The translations under genes and the position numbers were made by a program. The notes beneath the pieces were generated by a model. The model saw nothing but the letters and a program-made list of their open reading frames with translations, had not been told where the DNA came from and did no database searches. From Candidatus Poribacteria bacterium (GTDB lineage Bacteria; Poribacteria; WGA-4E; WGA-3G): a stretch of 53,855 nucleotides of DNA. Below, piece after piece: positions 52,692 to 53,855 of this stretch; the stretch's first letter is position 1; every line of letters begins with the position of its first letter. The stretch spans positions 1 through 53,855 of the forward strand of contig VYCT01000082.1 of the NCBI GenBank assembly GCA_009843785.1, written 5' to 3'.

Positions 52692-53522
52692 CTAATACTT
52701 GACCTTCACGTTTGCCCAAGTGGTTGTCATTTTATCAGCGGGTTCAACTGCTAAGACACCAAAATAAAGGCCATCCTTATACAGTTTTTCAATATCTTCT
52801 TGTTCCAAAGCGACACTGAAAATCGCCACTTCATCGACAGCACCTAAACCAAAGCGTGCGCCGCCGCAACAATCATCAAATCCGATATTGGCGGGACCCG
52901 TATCAAGATCAATCGGATTTTTAGCCAAATCCAATGCGCTCGCTTCTTCCGCATCAATATAAATATACCACTCACCGGTATCACTATCAAAAGTGGTTGT
53001 GTACATGTGCCATTCGGTAATATCATCTGTGCCAACATTACCGTCATTCCACCCGCCGGGTTTATTCCAACAACCGCCATTGCAAACTGGCCATGCGATG
53101 TTTTTCGTCCCGCTGTTAGGATGGATGATATAGGCATTGCGTTTTTCAACTATCCAACCGGGTTGGTTCCAAAGGTCGGCTCCACTCTTCGCCCAAGCGG
53201 ATACCGTGATTGCCTCAGTTGGGTTCTCATGTGCTGGAATCTGAACATAAGCCGATTTACCATCGAATTCAAGTGCCATTCCAAATTTACCTTCAACCCA
53301 TTTCGGACTGCCTTCAAATTCGCCGTCCAACTTGTTTCCAGAAGCATCAGTTGCGACTTTTCCTTTACCTTCATCAAAAAGCCACATCCCTACAAGGGTA
53401 TCGGGATCAATTTCGGCTGAGGTGGTGGAAACGAATAGAACGCCTAAAGAAAAGAGGCTGAAACACGTAAGCGTTATACTCGAAAGCCAGAACTTTCGAG
53501 AAAAAATAACATTGAAATTCAT
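52692..53522 (-). CDS. Secreted LamG-domain protein
   Basis: A 276-residue exported protein: signal peptide (about 10-37, ending T-T-S-A), then a concanavalin-like LamG domain with the typical start L-V-G-M-W-L-F-D-E-G-x-G and G-K-F-G-M-A-L-E-F-D-G. I-T-V-S-A-W-A-K and W-H-M-Y-T-T-T-F follow, and the late F-G-L-G-A-V-D-E-V-A-I-F closes the fold. Such domains bind glycans or mediate adhesion. It ends L-A-V-E-P-A-D-K-M-T-T-T-W-A-N-V-K, a tail shared with the secreted protein at 42118. ATG 53522 follows GGAGG by 5 nt and is preferred over the ATG at 53534. A consensus promoter lies upstream. Confidence 0.9.
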   Translation of the reverse strand: MNFNVIFSRKFWLSSITLTCFSLFSLGVLFVSTTSAEIDPDTLVGMWLFDEGKGKVATDASGNKLDGEFEGSPKWVEGKFGMALEFDGKSAYVQIPAHENPTEAITVSAWAKSGADLWNQPGWIVEKRNAYIIHPNSGTKNIAWPVCNGGCWNKPGGWNDGNVGTDDITEWHMYTTTFDSDTGEWYIYIDAEEASALDLAKNPIDLDTGPANIGFDDCCGGARFGLGAVDEVAIFSVALEQEDIEKLYKDGLYFGVLAVEPADKMTTTWANVKVKY

Positions 53523-53631
53523 TATTACCTCCATTTGTACAATTCAAGCACTCCTACCTACATATAAGCGATTTATCCAAGTACAGCGACCACGTCCTAA
53601 GGCATAAAACGCTTAAAATACCAATATATTT

Positions 53632-53660
53632 ATCATATCAGATTCAATGGTACATGTCAA
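53632..53660 (-). promoter_or_regulatory. Promoter for the LamG gene
   Basis: On the minus strand TTGACA (53660-53655) and TATGAT (53637-53632) have 17-bp spacing. It lies 110 bp before the ATG, leaving a long leader. Confidence 0.65.
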
Positions 53661-53788
53661 GCGAAAAATGAAATTTTCAGGTGTCAGTAATCAGCAGTCA
53701 GTGCAAGTTGCCCCTACAAGAAATCACTCGTGAGTGAAGATCGAAATTACGGAAGACCTGAATGGCACTGCTATATTCTAAAAAAGCG

Positions 53789-53855
53789 TTGACATTATAG
53801 GAAATTTCGTCTACAATATCTTCATATATTTCAACGCAAAGTGTGGGAAAACATG
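53789..53855 (+). promoter_or_regulatory. Promoter and start codon of a gene continuing past the window
   Basis: TTGACA (53789-53794) and TACAAT (53812-53817) are spaced by 17 bp. They precede GTGGGA and an ATG at the very end (53853-53855). The gene beyond cannot be read. Confidence 0.55.

Overview
The window looks like a piece of a Candidatus Poribacteria-type genome or a close relative. This is inferred from the gene mix: four phytanoyl-CoA dioxygenase-family proteins, three sulfatases, a Gfo/Idh/MocA oxidoreductase, a LamG protein, a leucine-rich-repeat/dockerin mosaic, and two secreted proteins with a shared FlgD/type-9-like tail (NYPNPFNPETW...). No rRNA or tRNA gene and no CRISPR array was seen. 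TGA ends ordinary genes here (queA, the cytochrome gene, the iolB-like gene), so the code is standard at gene ends.

Layout. 1-8.6 kb: two lipoproteins, cytochrome bd oxidase (cydAB), two PhyH dioxygenases around a Gfo/Idh oxidoreductase, then a secreted tandem peroxiredoxin and a PAP2-like membrane protein. 8.7-13.6 kb: a giant secreted LRR/metalloprotease/dockerin protein. 14.6-19.1 kb: a conserved housekeeping run, yebC-ruvC-ruvA-ruvB-queA-yajC. 19.1-24.4 kb: iolB-like, maf, a membrane-protein gene split by a MITE, and a D-threonine aldolase-like enzyme. 24.4-31.7 kb: sulfatase, secreted 5'-nucleotidase, sulfatase, then a decayed toxin-antitoxin pair followed by a duplicated sulfatase 5' stub. 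31.9-37.9 kb: a three-gene operon, FRG domain - TPR - WD40/pseudo-trypsin, behind one strong promoter. 38-44.5 kb: a third sulfatase, an AAA ATPase/PD-(D/E)XK protein, two PhyH proteins, a secreted protein and PPK2. 44.6-53.5 kb: a DUF4175-like membrane protein, a redoxin with a c-type cytochrome, transketolase, an acidic TPR-like protein and a LamG protein.

Most important observation. Three in-frame TGA codons sit exactly where catalytic cysteines belong. Two are in the tandem peroxiredoxin (6988-7998, residues 79 and 229); one is in a redoxin/TPR protein (48268-49398, residue 180). Each is followed by a hairpin whose loop begins after exactly 21 nt and has G at loop position 1 or 2, the geometry expected of a bacterial SECIS element. 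These are read as selenoproteins: a double-selenocysteine fused peroxiredoxin and a U-G-C redoxin operonic with a cytochrome c. Naive gene callers would break both genes.

Other notable items: a 91-bp MITE with a perfect 8-bp target duplication whose removal restores a reading frame; two 47-nt hairpin repeats differing by compensatory base pairs; a PhyH protein with an HxG facial triad; the FRG/TPR/WD40 operon as a candidate uncharacterised system; and a short C-terminal motif shared by two secreted proteins. Functions are inferred from sequence alone.
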